Below are positions 9,767 to 18,526 of a DNA stretch of 64,000 bases, one piece after another. Positions within the stretch are counted from its first letter, which is position 1. Every line of letters begins with the position of its first letter. Location of the stretch: positions 1 to 64,000 of the forward strand of contig JAIXRW010000037.1 of NCBI GenBank assembly GCA_027484985.1, read 5' to 3'. The position numbers and the translations under genes were made by a program. The notes under the pieces were generated by a model. The model did not search any database. It was given only the letters and a program-made list of their open reading frames with translations, and was not told the origin of the DNA. The stretch is from Rhodobacter sp. GTDB taxonomy: Bacteria > Pseudomonadota > Alphaproteobacteria > Rhodobacterales > Rhodobacteraceae.

Positions 9767-10434
9767 GGGATCACCCTTTCGGCCAGTTCGGGCAAGTCAT
9801 CGAAATGGTGCAGCAAGGCTTCGGGTTCCAGCCTTGCGATGCCCTGCCCTTCGGGGCCGAATGTCACCAGCGCCACGGGCACGCCCGCCGCCAGCCCCGT
9901 CTTGCGGTCGGTTTCCGTATCGCCCACCAGCATCGACTGCCCCACCACACCCCCCGCCTGCACCACCGATGCGATATAGGGCGCGGCATCGGGTTTTCGC
10001 GTGGGCAGCGTATCGGCCCCGATCATCGCGCCGAACATCCCCCGCACGCCCAGCCGCGCCAGCAGCGTCTCGGCCAGCCCCGCCGGTTTGTTGGTGCAGA
10101 CTGACAGGATGAACCCCCGCGCCGCCAGCGCCTCCAGCGCCGAAACCGCACCGGGGTAAAGCCGCGTATGGGTGTCGATCGCATCGGCATAGGCCGCCAG
10201 CAGCCGCGGATACTGCGCGTCGATCATCGCCTCTTGCACCGTGCCCAGCCGTGAAAATCCCAGCCGCAACATCGCCCGCCCGCCGTGAAAGGCGGTCAGC
10301 CTGTCGGCATCGGTCAGCATCGGCCCATGGCCAAGATCGCTGAAACAGGCATTGGCGGCGGCCAGAAGATCGGCCGAAGTATCGGCAAGCGTGCCGTCAA
10401 GATCGAAAACAACCGTCCGTTTCGCTTGCAACAC
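9763..10434 (-). CDS. gph: HAD-family hydrolase, phosphoglycolate phosphatase-like
   Basis: This 223-residue haloacid-dehalogenase phosphatase has motif I in VVFDLDGTLADT (nucleophile and acid/base Asp), motif II in LSVCTNKP, the motif III lysine in TRKPDAAPY, and motif IV in MLVGDTETDRKTG. The layout matches phosphoglycolate phosphatase (Gph), which detoxifies 2-phosphoglycolate; other sugar-phosphate substrates are possible. I chose the GTG start at 10434, with GAGG 7 nt upstream; an ATG at 10479 would add a basic extension. It diverges from glmU across an 83-nt gap and leads the operon with the MFS transporter. Confidence 0.85.
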   Translation of the reverse strand: MLQAKRTVVFDLDGTLADTSADLLAAANACFSDLGHGPMLTDADRLTAFHGGRAMLRLGFSRLGTVQEAMIDAQYPRLLAAYADAIDTHTRLYPGAVSALEALAARGFILSVCTNKPAGLAETLLARLGVRGMFGAMIGADTLPTRKPDAAPYIASVVQAGGVVGQSMLVGDTETDRKTGLAAGVPVALVTFGPEGQGIARLEPEALLHHFDDLPELAERVIP

Positions 10435-10517
10435 CCCGAAACCTCGTGTGAAAGGCCGCCCCTTGCGGACCCGCCCCATGGGCGTAAAACGGGCGCAACC
10501 AGAAAGAAAGGGGCAGC

Positions 10518-11870
10518 ATGCAGGTTTCGCTGATCATTCTCGCCGCAGGGCAAGGCACGCGGATGAATTCCGACCTGCCGAAAGTCTTGCACCGGCTTGG
10601 CGCGGCCCCGCTTTTGCACCATGCCATGGCCGCGGGCCGCGCGCTTGACCCCGAACATGTGGTCGTCGTGACAGGCCACGGTGCGGATGCGGTGGCCAAG
10701 GCCGCACTGGCCTTTGACGACAGCACCGTCACCGTGCGGCAGGACGAACAGCTGGGCACCGCCCATGCCGTTCTTGCGGCCGCGTCTGCATCGGTTGTGC
10801 ATTCCGGTGACGCCATCGTTCTTTACGGCGACACCCCCTTTATCCGCGCCGAAACCCTGCAAGCGATGCTTGAGGCGCGGGCGAAACATGCCGTCGTCGT
10901 CCTTGGCTTTCACGCCGCCGATCCGGGCCGCTATGGCCGCCTGATCGCCTCGGGCGACAGCCTTGACCGCATCGTCGAATACAAGGATGCAACGGATGAA
11001 GAACGCGCCGTAACCCTTTGCAACTCTGGGGTGATTTGCGCTGATGCGGCCACGCTGTTCCGCCTGTGCCGCGCGGTTGGCAACGCCAATGCGGCAGGCG
11101 AATACTACCTGACCGACATTGTGGCCCTTGCCCGGGCCGAGGGGCTTTCGGCAGGCCTTGTGCTATGTGACGAAGCCGAAACCCTTGGCATCAACACCCG
11201 CGCCGAACTCGCCCGCGCCGAAACCCTGTTCCAAACCCGCGCCCGCGCCGAAGCCCTTGAAAACGGGGTCACTTTAACCGCCCCCGACACGGTTTTCTTC
11301 GCGCTCGACACAGTGATCGGCCGCGATGCGGTGATCGGCCCGAACGTGGTTTTCGGCCCCGGCGTCACCATCGAATCCGAAGCCGAGGTCAAGGCCTTCT
11401 GCCACCTCGAAGGCTGCCATATCAGCCGCGGCGCCGATGTCGGCCCCTTCGCCCGCCTGCGCCCCGGCGCCGAACTGGCCGAGGACGTGCATGTCGGCAA
11501 CTTCGTTGAAATCAAGAACGCCATCCTTGGCGAAGGGGTCAAGGTTGGGCACCTGACCTATCTGGGCGATGCCGATGTGGGCGAGGGCACGAATATCGGT
11601 GCCGGAACAGTCACTTGCAACTATGACGGGGTGATGAAGCACCGCACCCGCATCGGCAAGAACGCCTTCATCGGGTCGGACACCATGCTCGTGGCCCCCG
11701 TCACCGTGGGCGATGGCGCGCTGACGGGCAGCGGTTCGGTCATCACCGAGGATGTGCCCGCCGATGCCATCGCCATTGGGCGGGCAAGGCAAGTCACCAA
11801 GCCGGGTCTTGCCGCCAAACTGTTCGACCATTTGCGCGCCCTGAAAGCCGCCAAGAAGGACGCCAAGTAA
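10518..11870 (+). CDS. glmU: Bifunctional GlmU (N-acetyltransferase/uridylyltransferase)
   Basis: This cytoplasmic enzyme makes UDP-N-acetylglucosamine in two steps, for peptidoglycan and lipid A. The 450-residue protein has an N-terminal pyrophosphorylase domain (signature LAAGQGTRMNSDLPKVLH, residues about 9-26). A C-terminal left-handed beta-helix of hexapeptide repeats begins near residue 250 (DTVIGRDAVIGPNVVFGPGV), with acetyltransferase residues around GAGTVTCNYDG. An AGAAAGAAAGGGG purine run precedes the start. The glmS start codon follows the stop codon directly, so the two enzymes for the amino-sugar precursor form one operon. Confidence 0.98.
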   Translation: MQVSLIILAAGQGTRMNSDLPKVLHRLGAAPLLHHAMAAGRALDPEHVVVVTGHGADAVAKAALAFDDSTVTVRQDEQLGTAHAVLAAASASVVHSGDAIVLYGDTPFIRAETLQAMLEARAKHAVVVLGFHAADPGRYGRLIASGDSLDRIVEYKDATDEERAVTLCNSGVICADAATLFRLCRAVGNANAAGEYYLTDIVALARAEGLSAGLVLCDEAETLGINTRAELARAETLFQTRARAEALENGVTLTAPDTVFFALDTVIGRDAVIGPNVVFGPGVTIESEAEVKAFCHLEGCHISRGADVGPFARLRPGAELAEDVHVGNFVEIKNAILGEGVKVGHLTYLGDADVGEGTNIGAGTVTCNYDGVMKHRTRIGKNAFIGSDTMLVAPVTVGDGALTGSGSVITEDVPADAIAIGRARQVTKPGLAAKLFDHLRALKAAKKDAK

Positions 11871-13688
11871 ATGTGTGGAATCGTTGGCGTTCTGGGCAAT
11901 CACGAAGCCGCGCCCCTGCTGGTCGAGGCGCTGAAACGGCTGGAATATCGCGGCTATGACTCGGCCGGTATTGCCACGGTCAATGCGGGCAAGCTCGACC
12001 GGCGCCGCGCGGTGGGCAAGCTGGTGAACCTGTCCGACCTGCTGGTGCATGAACCGCTGGCGGGGAAATCGGGCATCGGGCATACCCGCTGGGCCACCCA
12101 TGGTGCGGCCACCGTCACCAATGCCCACCCGCACAAGGCAGGCCCCGTAGCCGTGGTTCATAACGGGATTATCGAGAATTTCCGCGACCTTCGCGTAGAA
12201 CTTTCCGCCGCCGGTTACGCGCAGGAAAGCCAGACCGATACCGAAACCGTGGCCCTGCTCGCGCAGCGTTTCATGGATGGCGGCATGACGCCTGTTCAGG
12301 CCGCCCGCGCCACGCTGGCCCGCCTGCACGGTGCCTTTGCGCTGTGCTTCCTGTTCGACGGCCATGACGACCTGATGATCGCCGCCCGCAAGGGCAGCCC
12401 CTTGGCCATCGGCCATGGCTCGGGCGAGATGTTCGTGGGTTCGGATGCCATCGCATTGGCCCCCATGACCGACCGTATCACCTATCTGGAAGAGGGTGAC
12501 TGGGCCATCATCACCCGCGCTGGGGCCGAGATTTTCGACGCCCAAGACCGCCGTGCCAACCGCCCCGAAACCCGCATCCAGATTGACGCGGCGCGGGTGG
12601 AAAAGGCGGGCTACAAGCATTTCATGGCCAAGGAAATTGCCGAACAGCCCGTGGTCATTGCCGATGCGCTGAAACATTACACCACCGCCGAAGGCAGCCT
12701 TCGCCTGCCCGAAGGGATTGATTTTACTGGCGTTGACCGCATCACCATGGTCGCCTGCGGCACGGCATCCTACGCCTGCCATGTGGCGAAATACTGGTTC
12801 GAACAGATCGCGGGCCTGCCCGCCGAAATCGATGTGGCCTCGGAATTCCGCTACCGCGAACCGCCGCTGTCGGCCGCGTCATGGGCGCTGTTCGTCAGCC
12901 AGTCGGGCGAAACCGCCGACACGCTGGCCGCATTGCGCTATGCCAGCGGCAAGGTGGCACGGGTGGTTTCGGTGGTGAACGTTCCCACCTCGTCTATCGC
13001 CCGCGAAAGCGACCTGTCGCTGCCCATCCTTGCGGGGGTGGAAATCGGCGTCGCCTCGACCAAGGCCTTCACCTGCCAATTGACCGTCTTGGCACTGCTC
13101 GCGCTGAAAGCCGCGCAGGACAGGGGGCGCATTGACGCGGCCGCCCTTGCCCGGCATGTGCAGGCGCTGCGCAATCTGCCCGGCCTGATGAACCACGCGC
13201 TGGCGCTTTCGGCCCCCATCGCCGCCATTGCAGACGACCTTGCCAAGGCGCAGGACATCCTGTTCCTCGGCCGCGGGGCGATGTATCCGCTGGCGCTGGA
13301 AGGCGCGCTGAAGCTGAAAGAAATCAGCTACATCCATGCCGAAGGTTACGCGTCCGGCGAATTGAAACACGGCCCCATCGCCCTGATCGACGCGGCCGTT
13401 CCCGTGATCGTCATGGCCCCGCGTGACGGCCTGTTCGACAAGACCGTGTCGAACATGCAGGAAGTCATGGCCCGCCACGGCAAGGTTCTGCTGATCTCTG
13501 ACGCCCAAGGCGTGGCCGAGGCGGGGGCGGGCGCATGGCGCACCCTGACCCTGCCCGAAATCGCGCCGCATTTCGCGCCTATTCTTTATGCCCTGCCGGC
13601 GCAATTGCTGGCCTACCACACCGCCATCGCCAAGGGCACCGATGTGGACCAACCCCGCAATCTGGCGAAATCGGTGACAGTGGAATGA
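11871..13688 (+). CDS. glmS: Glutamine-fructose-6-phosphate aminotransferase (isomerizing)
   Basis: This enzyme converts fructose-6-phosphate and glutamine to glucosamine-6-phosphate, the first step toward UDP-GlcNAc. It has 605 residues. The Ntn-type glutaminase domain begins with the catalytic Cys2 (MCGIVGVLGN) and includes YRGYDSAGIA and GHTRWATHG. Two SIS domains follow (VACGTASYACHVAKYW, SQSGETADTLAAL). The C-terminus ends with DVDQPRNLAKSVTVE, the conserved GlmS tail. No glmS ribozyme is expected in this phylum and none was seen. Its stop overlaps the next start by three bases (ATGA). Confidence 0.98.
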   Translation: MCGIVGVLGNHEAAPLLVEALKRLEYRGYDSAGIATVNAGKLDRRRAVGKLVNLSDLLVHEPLAGKSGIGHTRWATHGAATVTNAHPHKAGPVAVVHNGIIENFRDLRVELSAAGYAQESQTDTETVALLAQRFMDGGMTPVQAARATLARLHGAFALCFLFDGHDDLMIAARKGSPLAIGHGSGEMFVGSDAIALAPMTDRITYLEEGDWAIITRAGAEIFDAQDRRANRPETRIQIDAARVEKAGYKHFMAKEIAEQPVVIADALKHYTTAEGSLRLPEGIDFTGVDRITMVACGTASYACHVAKYWFEQIAGLPAEIDVASEFRYREPPLSAASWALFVSQSGETADTLAALRYASGKVARVVSVVNVPTSSIARESDLSLPILAGVEIGVASTKAFTCQLTVLALLALKAAQDRGRIDAAALARHVQALRNLPGLMNHALALSAPIAAIADDLAKAQDILFLGRGAMYPLALEGALKLKEISYIHAEGYASGELKHGPIALIDAAVPVIVMAPRDGLFDKTVSNMQEVMARHGKVLLISDAQGVAEAGAGAWRTLTLPEIAPHFAPILYALPAQLLAYHTAIAKGTDVDQPRNLAKSVTVE

Positions 13689-14371
13689 CCGACCTTGCCA
13701 CCGCCCTTGCCGAGCTTGAAGCGCTGGCCGACCCCGCCGCCGCGGCCGAGGCTGCCGCCTATCACAAGGTGCAGCGCCGCTATCTGGGCGTCACTGTCCC
13801 GCTGATCGAGGAGCGCGTGGCCGACTGGCGCGCCGCCCTGTCACTGGAGGATCGCCTTTCGCTGGCCGATGCGCTGTGGCAGACCGACATTCACGAAGCC
13901 ATGGTTGCAGGCGCGAAACTGCTGGCACAGGCCCGCATCCGCCCCGATGCCGATATCTGGGCCACCATTGCCCGCTGGGCCGAAGGGTTCAACGGTTGGG
14001 CCACATCGGATCAGGCCACCACGGCAGGGCAAAAGCGGCTTGTCGCAGACCCCGCGCGCATCGAAACGGTTGCCACATGGACGCAAAGCCCCAACATGTG
14101 GACCCGCCGCGCCGCGCTGGTCATCACCCTGCCCTTCGCCAAGATGAATTTCCCCAAAGAGGCCGATCTTGCCATCCGCGAAACCGCGCTTGGATGGGCG
14201 GCCAGCTATATCACCGACCGCGACTGGTTCATCCAGAAGGCCATCGCATGGTGGGTGCGCGATCTGTCAAAGCACGATGCCGCCCGCGCCCGCGCCTTTC
14301 TTGACGCGCATGGGGCGGGAATGAAATCCTTTGCCCGCACCGAGGCGGCGCGTTACCTGCCCGCCGAATAG
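13685..14371 (+). CDS. DNA alkylation repair protein (HEAT-repeat, AlkC/AlkD type)
   Basis: This 228-residue, mostly helical protein matches the DNA alkylation repair family of HEAT-like-repeat glycosylases that remove bulky or cationic alkylated bases. Supporting blocks are AYHKVQRRYLGVTVPLIEE, LWQTDIHEAMVAGAKLLAQ, a Trp/Arg-rich MWTRRAALVITLPFA helix, and DWFIQKAIAWWVRDLSKHD, which has the conserved C-terminal aromatic and Asp positions. The ATG overlaps the glmS stop (ATGA), so expression is coupled although the functions are unrelated. The 3' end overlaps the converging lipoprotein gene by 19 nt. Confidence 0.85.
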   Translation: MTDLATALAELEALADPAAAAEAAAYHKVQRRYLGVTVPLIEERVADWRAALSLEDRLSLADALWQTDIHEAMVAGAKLLAQARIRPDADIWATIARWAEGFNGWATSDQATTAGQKRLVADPARIETVATWTQSPNMWTRRAALVITLPFAKMNFPKEADLAIRETALGWAASYITDRDWFIQKAIAWWVRDLSKHDAARARAFLDAHGAGMKSFARTEAARYLPAE

Positions 14372-14817
14372 ACGGTGACACGGGGCAGGCCCGTCAGCGG
14401 CAAGCCCAGCGCGCGGAAGGCGGGCAGCGAAAGCTGTGCCGCCGAAGGCCCGGGCAAAAGATCGACCGCGACAGACGCGCCCTCATCCGTCACGACACGC
14501 CCCTTGGCGGGTGCAGCCACCAAGGCCGAGCGCAGCCAGAACCCTTGTTCCGAGGGCGACCCGAGCGAAACGACGACCGAACCCAATGCATCCCCGCCCT
14601 GCCCGCCTGCGGCCAGTGCGGCGCTGCGTTCGGCCGTGGTCGTGGCGTCAAGCGCCTCGACCGGTTTGGCCGCGATCGTTCCGATCCCGCCTGCTGCCGG
14701 TTGCGGCACTGCCGTTTCTGCGGGGGTGGCACGCGGAAAGACCCGCTCGCGCAGCCGATCGGTCATCCCGCAAGAGGACAGCACGGCAACGGCGGCGAAA
14801 AGGGCAAGATATCTCAT
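14353..14817 (-). CDS. Putative lipoprotein
   Basis: This 154-residue protein has a lipoprotein signal ending in a lipobox (LFAAVAVLSSCGM, lipidated Cys at about residue 16). The mature part has an Ala/Pro-rich stretch and a C-terminal globular segment including SLGSPSEQGFWLRSALVAAP and LPAFRALGLPLTGLPRVTVY. I do not recognise a functional family; similar short lipoproteins are annotated as hypothetical in related genomes. It is transcribed alone, diverges from moaA, and its 3' end overlaps the alkylation-repair gene by 19 nt. Confidence 0.7.
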   Translation of the reverse strand: MRYLALFAAVAVLSSCGMTDRLRERVFPRATPAETAVPQPAAGGIGTIAAKPVEALDATTTAERSAALAAGGQGGDALGSVVVSLGSPSEQGFWLRSALVAAPAKGRVVTDEGASVAVDLLPGPSAAQLSLPAFRALGLPLTGLPRVTVYSAGR

Positions 14818-14902
14818 ACCGCTACCATAGTCTGACGCCCGCATCGGCACAACTGCCGCTTCCGCGCTTGCGTCGCCACCGGCGAATTCCTACCTTTGCA
14901 CC

Positions 14903-15916
14903 ATGGCAGCACATGCACCCAAGCTGATCGATCCTTTCGCCCGCCCGATATCCTATCTGCGGGTGTCGGTCACGGACCGCTGCGATTTCCGCTGTGTCTA
15001 TTGCATGTCTGAAAACATGACCTTCCTGCCCAAGGCCGATCTGCTGACACTGGAGGAACTGGACCGCCTGTGTTCCGCCTTTGTCGGGTTGGGGGTGGAA
15101 AAGCTGCGTATCACAGGGGGCGAACCCCTTGTGCGCAAGGGCATCATGACCTTCTTCCGCGCCATGTCGCGGCATCTGGACAGCGGCGCGCTAAGGGAAT
15201 TGACGCTGACGACGAACGGATCGCAGCTGCGAAAACACGCCGCCGAACTGGCTGATTGCGGCGTGCGGCGCATCAACGTCTCGCTCGACACGCTGGACGC
15301 GCAGAAATTCGCCGACATCACGCGCTGGGGCCGACTGGGGCAGGTGCTGGACGGAATCGAAGCCGCGCGCGAAGCGGGTCTGCGCGTCAAGATCAACGTG
15401 GTCGCCTTGAAAGGGTTCAACGAGGATGAGTTGTTCCCCCTGCTTGACTGGTGCGCCCGCGAAGGCCACGACCTGACCTTTATCGAGGTCATGCCGATGG
15501 GCGATCTGGGCAACGAGGACCGGCTTGACCAATACTGGTCGCTGAAAGACCTGCGCGCCCGTCTTGCCGCCCGCTTCCGCCTGATCGACCTGCCCGACCG
15601 CACAGGCGGCCCCGCCCGCTACGTGCGGATCGAGGAAACCGGCCAAAGGGTCGGCTTTATCACCCCGCTGACCCATAATTTCTGCGAAAGCTGCAACCGC
15701 GTGCGGCTGACCTGCACGGGCGAGCTTTACATGTGCCTCGGTCAGGAAGACATGGCCGATCTGCGCGCGCCCCTGAGGTCGAGCCCCGATGATGCCGTGG
15801 TCGAACAGGCCATCCGAGCGGCCATCGCCCGCAAGCCAAAAGGGCATGATTTCGACTATTCCCGCCAATCGGTCACTGGCCAGATGTCACGTCATATGAG
15901 CCATACGGGCGGCTAG
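14903..15916 (+). CDS. moaA: GTP 3',8-cyclase MoaA
   Basis: This radical SAM enzyme catalyses the first step of molybdenum cofactor synthesis, turning GTP into 3',8-cyclo-7,8-dihydro-GTP. In the 337-residue protein the N-terminal [4Fe-4S]/SAM motif is [13 protein letters not shown] (Cx3Cx2C) and the C-terminal cluster cysteines are in [13 protein letters not shown]. The substrate-binding [12 protein letters not shown] block is intact. The C-terminus ([18 protein letters not shown]) ends in the required double glycine. It appears monocistronic, with a degenerate copy of the extragenic repeat element just downstream. Confidence 0.97.
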   Translation: MAAHAPKLIDPFARPISYLRVSVTDRCDFRCVYCMSENMTFLPKADLLTLEELDRLCSAFVGLGVEKLRITGGEPLVRKGIMTFFRAMSRHLDSGALRELTLTTNGSQLRKHAAELADCGVRRINVSLDTLDAQKFADITRWGRLGQVLDGIEAAREAGLRVKINVVALKGFNEDELFPLLDWCAREGHDLTFIEVMPMGDLGNEDRLDQYWSLKDLRARLAARFRLIDLPDRTGGPARYVRIEETGQRVGFITPLTHNFCESCNRVRLTCTGELYMCLGQEDMADLRAPLRSSPDDAVVEQAIRAAIARKPKGHDFDYSRQSVTGQMSRHMSHTGG

Positions 15917-15949
15917 GGCGCGACCGTCTGTTTCAGCCCGACCCGAGCG

Positions 15950-15992
15950 GGGAGCTGTCTGCCCCCCGAGGATGTTTGGACCAGCATGAAAG
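15950..15992 (+). repeat. Degenerate copy of the arm-hairpin extragenic element
   Basis: Just after moaA, the sequence around CCCCCGAGGATGTTTGGACC (from about 15964) followed by AGCATGAAAG matches the conserved arm of the repeat family found complete at 19833, 36796 and 49102. Only traces of the GGGG/CCCC hairpin precede it (GGGG...CCCC at about 15950-15966). The rest of the 251-nt moaA-cydA gap holds a short GGGCTG-AGA-CAGCCC hairpin (16087-16101), and the cydA ribosome-binding site lies at its end. Confidence 0.6.
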
Positions 15993-16167
15993 CAAGACCG
16001 GACGGTTCCCCGCCCCAGGGTTTCGCCGGATTTGCAGCCCGTCAGGCGCGGGATGGTTCGCACGGTCAGCCTTGTTCGGGCCGCACGGGCTGAGACAGCC
16101 CGCCGCATCCCCTTACAACCCAGACGAAGCGGACTACATGCCTGTCCAAAGCCGGGAAAGGTGCATC

Positions 16168-17523
16168 ATGGATACTCTTTTGCTTTCGCGCATCCAGTTC
16201 GGGGCCAATATCTCGTTCCACATCCTGTTTCCCACGATCACCATCGCGCTGGGTTGGGTGCTTTTGTTCTTCAAACTGCGCTTCCAATTCACCGGCCAGC
16301 GCAAGTGGATGGATCTTTACCTGTTCTGGGTAAAGGTTTTCGCGCTGTCCTTTGCGCTTGGCGTGGTGTCGGGCATCACCATGTCGTTCCAGTTCGGCAC
16401 CAACTGGCCCGGCTTCATGCAGACCGTGGGCAATATCGCGGGGCCGCTGCTTGCATACGAGGTGCTGACGGCTTTCTTCCTTGAAGCCGTGTTCCTTGGG
16501 ATCATGCTCTTCGGCGCAAGCCGTGTTCCCGTATGGGTCCATACACTCGCCACATTCCTTGTCGCCTTCGGCACGACGATGAGCGCGTTCTGGATCATCG
16601 TTCTCAATTCGTGGATGCACACACCCGCAGGCTATGAATTGCGCGACGGGATCGTGCATGCCACCGACTGGATGGCGATCATCTTCAACCCGTCGATGCC
16701 CTATCGTTTGGCCCATATGCTGCTGGCCAGCGCGCTGACCGTTGCCTTCCTTGTCGCGGGTATTTCCGCCTATCGCCGCCTGCGGGGCGACACCGATCCT
16801 TCGGTGGCAACGGGTTTGCGCTTTGGCCTGATCACTGCCGCCCTGCTGATGCCCGTCCAGATCATTGCGGGCGACATGCACGGGTTGAACACGCTGGAAC
16901 ACCAGCCGCAAAAGGTGGCGGCGATGGAGGCGAATTGGGAGACGCAAGGCAATGTTCCGCTTGTCCTGTTCGCCCTGCCCGACGAAACCCTGCGCGAGAA
17001 CCGCTTTGAAATCGCCATTCCCTCGATGGCGTCGATCATCCTTAAGCACGACCCCGCGGGTGTGGTACCGGGCCTGAACGACTTTGTGGCCGCCGATGGC
17101 ACGGCCGAACATCCGCCCGTGGCGCCCGTGTTCTGGTCGTTCCGTGTGATGGTCGGCACCGGCATGGCGATGTTGCTGGCCGCTTGGGCGGGCGTGGCGC
17201 TGGTCTGGCGCAAGGGGGCGGATGCACTGCCCCGCCCCTATCTGATGGCCCTGACCGCCATGACCTTTGCGGGATGGATTGCCACCCTTGCCGGTTGGTA
17301 CACGACCGAGATCGGCCGCCAGCCGTGGCTGGTGCAAGGCGTGCTGACCACCAAGGCCGCCGTGGGCGATGTGGCCAGCGGTATGGTGCTGTCGTCGCTG
17401 CTGGCCTATTTGGCGGTCTATGTGCTGCTGCTTGCGGCCTATATCGGCGCGATCTTCCATCTGGCGCGCAAGGGCGCAGGCTTCCAGCCCGCCGTTGCCC
17501 CCGCCCTGCAACCGGCGGAGTAG
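16168..17523 (+). CDS. cydA: Cytochrome bd-type quinol oxidase subunit I (CIO type)
   Basis: This is the haem-bearing membrane subunit of a terminal oxidase that reduces oxygen with quinol. It has 451 residues and multiple transmembrane helices. A haem ligand His lies in FGANISFHILFPT near residue 19, and the signature GRQPWLVQGVLTTKAAV is present near the C-terminal third. The quinol-binding loop is short, as in the cyanide-insensitive CioA/QxtA group rather than long-loop E. coli CydA. ATG 16168 is preceded by a GGGAAAGG site. It forms an operon with cydB, which starts 4 nt after its stop. Confidence 0.95.
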   Translation: MDTLLLSRIQFGANISFHILFPTITIALGWVLLFFKLRFQFTGQRKWMDLYLFWVKVFALSFALGVVSGITMSFQFGTNWPGFMQTVGNIAGPLLAYEVLTAFFLEAVFLGIMLFGASRVPVWVHTLATFLVAFGTTMSAFWIIVLNSWMHTPAGYELRDGIVHATDWMAIIFNPSMPYRLAHMLLASALTVAFLVAGISAYRRLRGDTDPSVATGLRFGLITAALLMPVQIIAGDMHGLNTLEHQPQKVAAMEANWETQGNVPLVLFALPDETLRENRFEIAIPSMASIILKHDPAGVVPGLNDFVAADGTAEHPPVAPVFWSFRVMVGTGMAMLLAAWAGVALVWRKGADALPRPYLMALTAMTFAGWIATLAGWYTTEIGRQPWLVQGVLTTKAAVGDVASGMVLSSLLAYLAVYVLLLAAYIGAIFHLARKGAGFQPAVAPALQPAE

Positions 17524-17527
17524 CCCC

Positions 17528-18526
17528 ATGTTCGCCCCCGACACCCTGCCCCTGATCTTTGCCGCCCTGATGGGCCTGTCGATCCTGCTGTATGTCGTGC
17601 TTGACGGGTTCGATCTGGGCGTGGGCCTGCTGTTCCCCTTTGCCACGCCCGATGAACGCGACCGCATGATCGCCTCGATCGGCCCGTTCTGGGACGCCAA
17701 CGAAACCTGGCTGGTGCTGGCCATCGGCCTGCTTCTGGTGGCCTTTCCCGAAGCGCATGGCGAGATATTGACAGCCCTTTACCTGCCCGTGGCCGTTATG
17801 CTGATCGGGCTGATCCTGCGCGGTGTGGCGTTTGAATTCCGCGCCAAGGCACCCGTCGCGCACAAGAAGCCGTGGGATGTGGCCTTTTGGGCGGGCAGCC
17901 TGATGACAGCACTGTCGCAGGGTTTCATGCTGGGCCTTTACATCATGGGTCTGCGCTGGGGCTGGGCCGAGATCGGTTTTGCCCTGCTGACGGCGGGGGC
18001 CCTCGCCGTGGCCTACAGCTTCATCGGTGCGGCATGGACGATCTTGAAAACCGATGGTGCGCTGCAACTGAAAGCCGTGCATTGGGCGCGGGGCGGCATC
18101 TGGGGTGTAGTGCTGGGCATGGGGGCGGTATCGCTGGCCACGCCGCTGGTTTCAGCCCGCATTTTTGACAAATGGTTCCGCTTTCCCGAAATCGTCGCCC
18201 TCGCGCCGCTGCCGTTGATGTCGGGGCTACTGGTTGCGCTGCTGTGGCTATCTTTGCGCCGCCTGCCCACGCGGGATGACAGCTTTGCATGGTTTCCCTT
18301 TGCGGGGGCGGTGGTGCTGATGGTGCTGGGCTTTTTCGGGATGGCCTACAGCTTTTACCCCTATATCGTGCCCGACAAGCTGACGATCTGGCAGGCGGCG
18401 TCTTCTACCGAAAGCCTCTCGATCATCCTTGTCGGCACGCTTTTCGTGCTGCCGGTGATCCTTGGCTATACAGTGCTGGCTTATGTCATCTTCCGTGGCA
18501 AGGCGACGCGGTTGAGTTACGATTAA
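17528..18526 (+). CDS. cydB: Cytochrome bd-type quinol oxidase subunit II
   Basis: This is the partner membrane subunit of the bd-type oxidase, with 332 residues and about eight to nine transmembrane helices. The N-terminal VLDGFDLGVGLLFPF and IGPFWDANETWLVLAIG blocks are diagnostic of CydB. FGMAYSFYPYIVPDKLTIWQ near the C-terminus is also conserved. No small CydX-like ORF was seen downstream, because the gene's end overlaps the converging Hsp70-like gene by four bases. Confidence 0.95.
   Translation: MFAPDTLPLIFAALMGLSILLYVVLDGFDLGVGLLFPFATPDERDRMIASIGPFWDANETWLVLAIGLLLVAFPEAHGEILTALYLPVAVMLIGLILRGVAFEFRAKAPVAHKKPWDVAFWAGSLMTALSQGFMLGLYIMGLRWGWAEIGFALLTAGALAVAYSFIGAAWTILKTDGALQLKAVHWARGGIWGVVLGMGAVSLATPLVSARIFDKWFRFPEIVALAPLPLMSGLLVALLWLSLRRLPTRDDSFAWFPFAGAVVLMVLGFFGMAYSFYPYIVPDKLTIWQAASSTESLSIILVGTLFVLPVILGYTVLAYVIFRGKATRLSYD

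Noticed and set aside
11700-11871. glmS ribozyme or amino-sugar riboswitch upstream of glmS
   Set aside because: The glmS start directly follows the glmU stop, so there is no untranslated leader to hold one.
16066-17724. Minus-strand ORF of 552 codons opposite cydA and cydB
   Set aside because: It is His/Arg/Gly-rich shadow coding produced by high GC in the real genes; cydA and cydB are certain on the plus strand.
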